Below, in pieces: positions 4,625-5,380 of a DNA stretch of 5,380 nt. Each line of letters starts with the position of its first letter. Within the stretch, counting starts at the first letter, position 1. A model generated the notes under the pieces. It was not told where the DNA came from. It ran no database searches and worked only from the letters and a program-made list of their open reading frames with translations. The stretch covers positions 1-5,380 of the forward strand of contig DAIEHO010000344.1 of NCBI GenBank assembly GCA_027353565.1, read 5' to 3'. A program made the translations under genes and the position numbers. The DNA is from Propionibacteriaceae bacterium (GTDB lineage Bacteria; Actinomycetota; Actinomycetes; Propionibacteriales; Propionibacteriaceae).

Positions 4625-5380
4625 TCACACGACGGTCGCGACCACCAGGCCGGCCGTCCGGGCGACGATCGAGTCCATCGCGGCGAGCTCGAGAGGGGCG
4701 TCGGCGAGTGTGACGACGCGTCCGATGAGCAGGCGAGGATCGAGTCGGCCGTCCGCCACGAGGGTGAGGAGCTCGGGGTAGTCGGCGGCAGCCATCCCAT
4801 GGCTGCCCACGACCTCGAGCTCCTTCGCCACGACCGGACCCCACGGGAGCGGCGCGTCGGCATGGGCACCGAGCATGAGGCCGACCTGCACATGGCGTCC
4901 GCGACGCCGGAGCGAACGGACGGCGGCCGCTGCCGTCTCGGCCGACCCGAGCGCATCGATGCTCACGTGGGCCCCGCCTCCGGTCATCTCGACGATCGCG
5001 TCCAGATCCGGGTCAGCGAGGACGTAGTCGGCACCGAGGGTGGCTGCGCGCTCGCGAGCCGCGGCCGAGGGGTCGACCGCCACGACCTGCGCACCCAGGG
5101 CCTTGGCGATGAGGATGGCGGAGGCGCCGACCCCCCCGCACCCGTACACAGCCAGCCATTCCCGGGCTGACAAGCGGCTCTGCCGCGTCAAGGCGTGGTA
5201 CGAGGTGGCGAAGCGGCAGCCGAGCGAGGCTGCGGTGACGGCATCGACGCCGTCCGGGAGGCGTACCAGGTTGAAGTCGGCGGCACGCACCGTGACGAGC
5301 TCCGCGTACGAGCCGGGATGGGTGAACCCCGGCTGCGTCTGGTCCGGGCACACCTGCGCGTCGCCCGCGAGGCACCAGGC
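4625..5380 (-). CDS. Zinc-dependent alcohol dehydrogenase, medium-chain family (N-terminus beyond right edge)
   Basis: The 251 C-terminal residues of a medium-chain dehydrogenase/reductase that oxidises an alcohol or reduces an aldehyde with NAD(P). The frame is open to the edge. Its first visible residues, A-W-C-L-A-G-D-A-Q-V-C, carry the last two cysteines of the structural zinc loop at the classical C-x7-C spacing. G-C-R-F-A-T-S-Y (cysteine at about 55) supplies the expected catalytic-zinc cysteine. The Rossmann motif G-C-G-G-V-G lies at about 80-85. An aspartate ends the second strand (V-A-V-D-P), which suggests NAD over NADP. The catalytic Cys/His and first two structural cysteines lie outside the window. 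A GTG at 5353 is not a start, because it would cut the zinc loop in half. The substrate cannot be told from the sequence. The gene is convergent with the ACT gene. Confidence 0.93.
   Translation of the reverse strand, partial: AWCLAGDAQVCPDQTQPGFTHPGSYAELVTVRAADFNLVRLPDGVDAVTAASLGCRFATSYHALTRQSRLSAREWLAVYGCGGVGASAILIAKALGAQVVAVDPSAAARERAATLGADYVLADPDLDAIVEMTGGGAHVSIDALGSAETAAAAVRSLRRRGRHVQVGLMLGAHADAPLPWGPVVAKELEVVGSHGMAAADYPELLTLVADGRLDPRLLIGRVVTLADAPLELAAMDSIVARTAGLVVATVV

Noticed and set aside
5351..5353. GTG at 5353 as start of the alcohol dehydrogenase
   Set aside because: The frame stays open to the right edge, and the residues before this codon complete the structural zinc cysteine pattern, so the gene starts outside the window.
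1..5380. Defence system, mobile element or CRISPR content
   Set aside because: No transposase, integrase, terminal inverted repeat, repeat-spacer array or nuclease/toxin motif was seen on either strand. The gene content is ordinary metabolic and redox.

Overview
The window is high-GC, tightly packed chromosomal DNA. Codon use is strongly GC-biased at third positions, there are several GTG starts, and at least one gene seems to start without a leader. Together with the protein family types, this points to an actinobacterium. Nocardioides/Aeromicrobium-like Propionibacteriales fit, but the genus is a guess. I see no insertion sequence, CRISPR array, tRNA or rRNA gene.

Left third (1-2125, minus strand): an electron-export module. 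A ferric-reductase-like membrane flavocytochrome (541-2001) has two transmembrane His pairs for b-hemes and cytosolic FAD and NAD(P)H domains. It is followed, with a 4-nt GTGA overlap, by a secreted FMN-binding-domain protein (59-544) that has an SGAT covalent flavinylation motif. At the left edge a third reading frame begins (46 to 1) whose 15 visible residues resemble the N-terminus of ApbE FMN transferases. The inferred path is NAD(P)H -> FAD -> heme -> heme -> covalently bound FMN outside the membrane -> unknown acceptor. The 124-nt region upstream of the reductase carries a phased 11-bp direct repeat that looks like a response-regulator site.

Middle (2126-3955, minus strand): a class IV PLP enzyme (aminodeoxychorismate lyase/aminotransferase type, 2126-2977) lies 2 nt behind a thiol peroxidase (tpx, 2980-3474). 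Tpx has both redox cysteines at the classical spacing and a candidate leaderless promoter in the 43-nt gap before it. Upstream is a dCMP-deaminase-family zinc enzyme (3518-3955).

Right (3956-5380): a 77-nt divergent region separates the deaminase from a plus-strand protein with two ACT domains (GcvR-like, 4033-4548). This gene converges with a zinc-dependent alcohol dehydrogenase (4625-5380, minus strand, N-terminus beyond the window) across a 76-nt gap that holds a perfect 9-bp hairpin.

The most interesting content is the flavinylation-linked transmembrane electron transfer operon and its possible operator. The other genes are ordinary housekeeping or redox genes. I find no convincing wholly new system.
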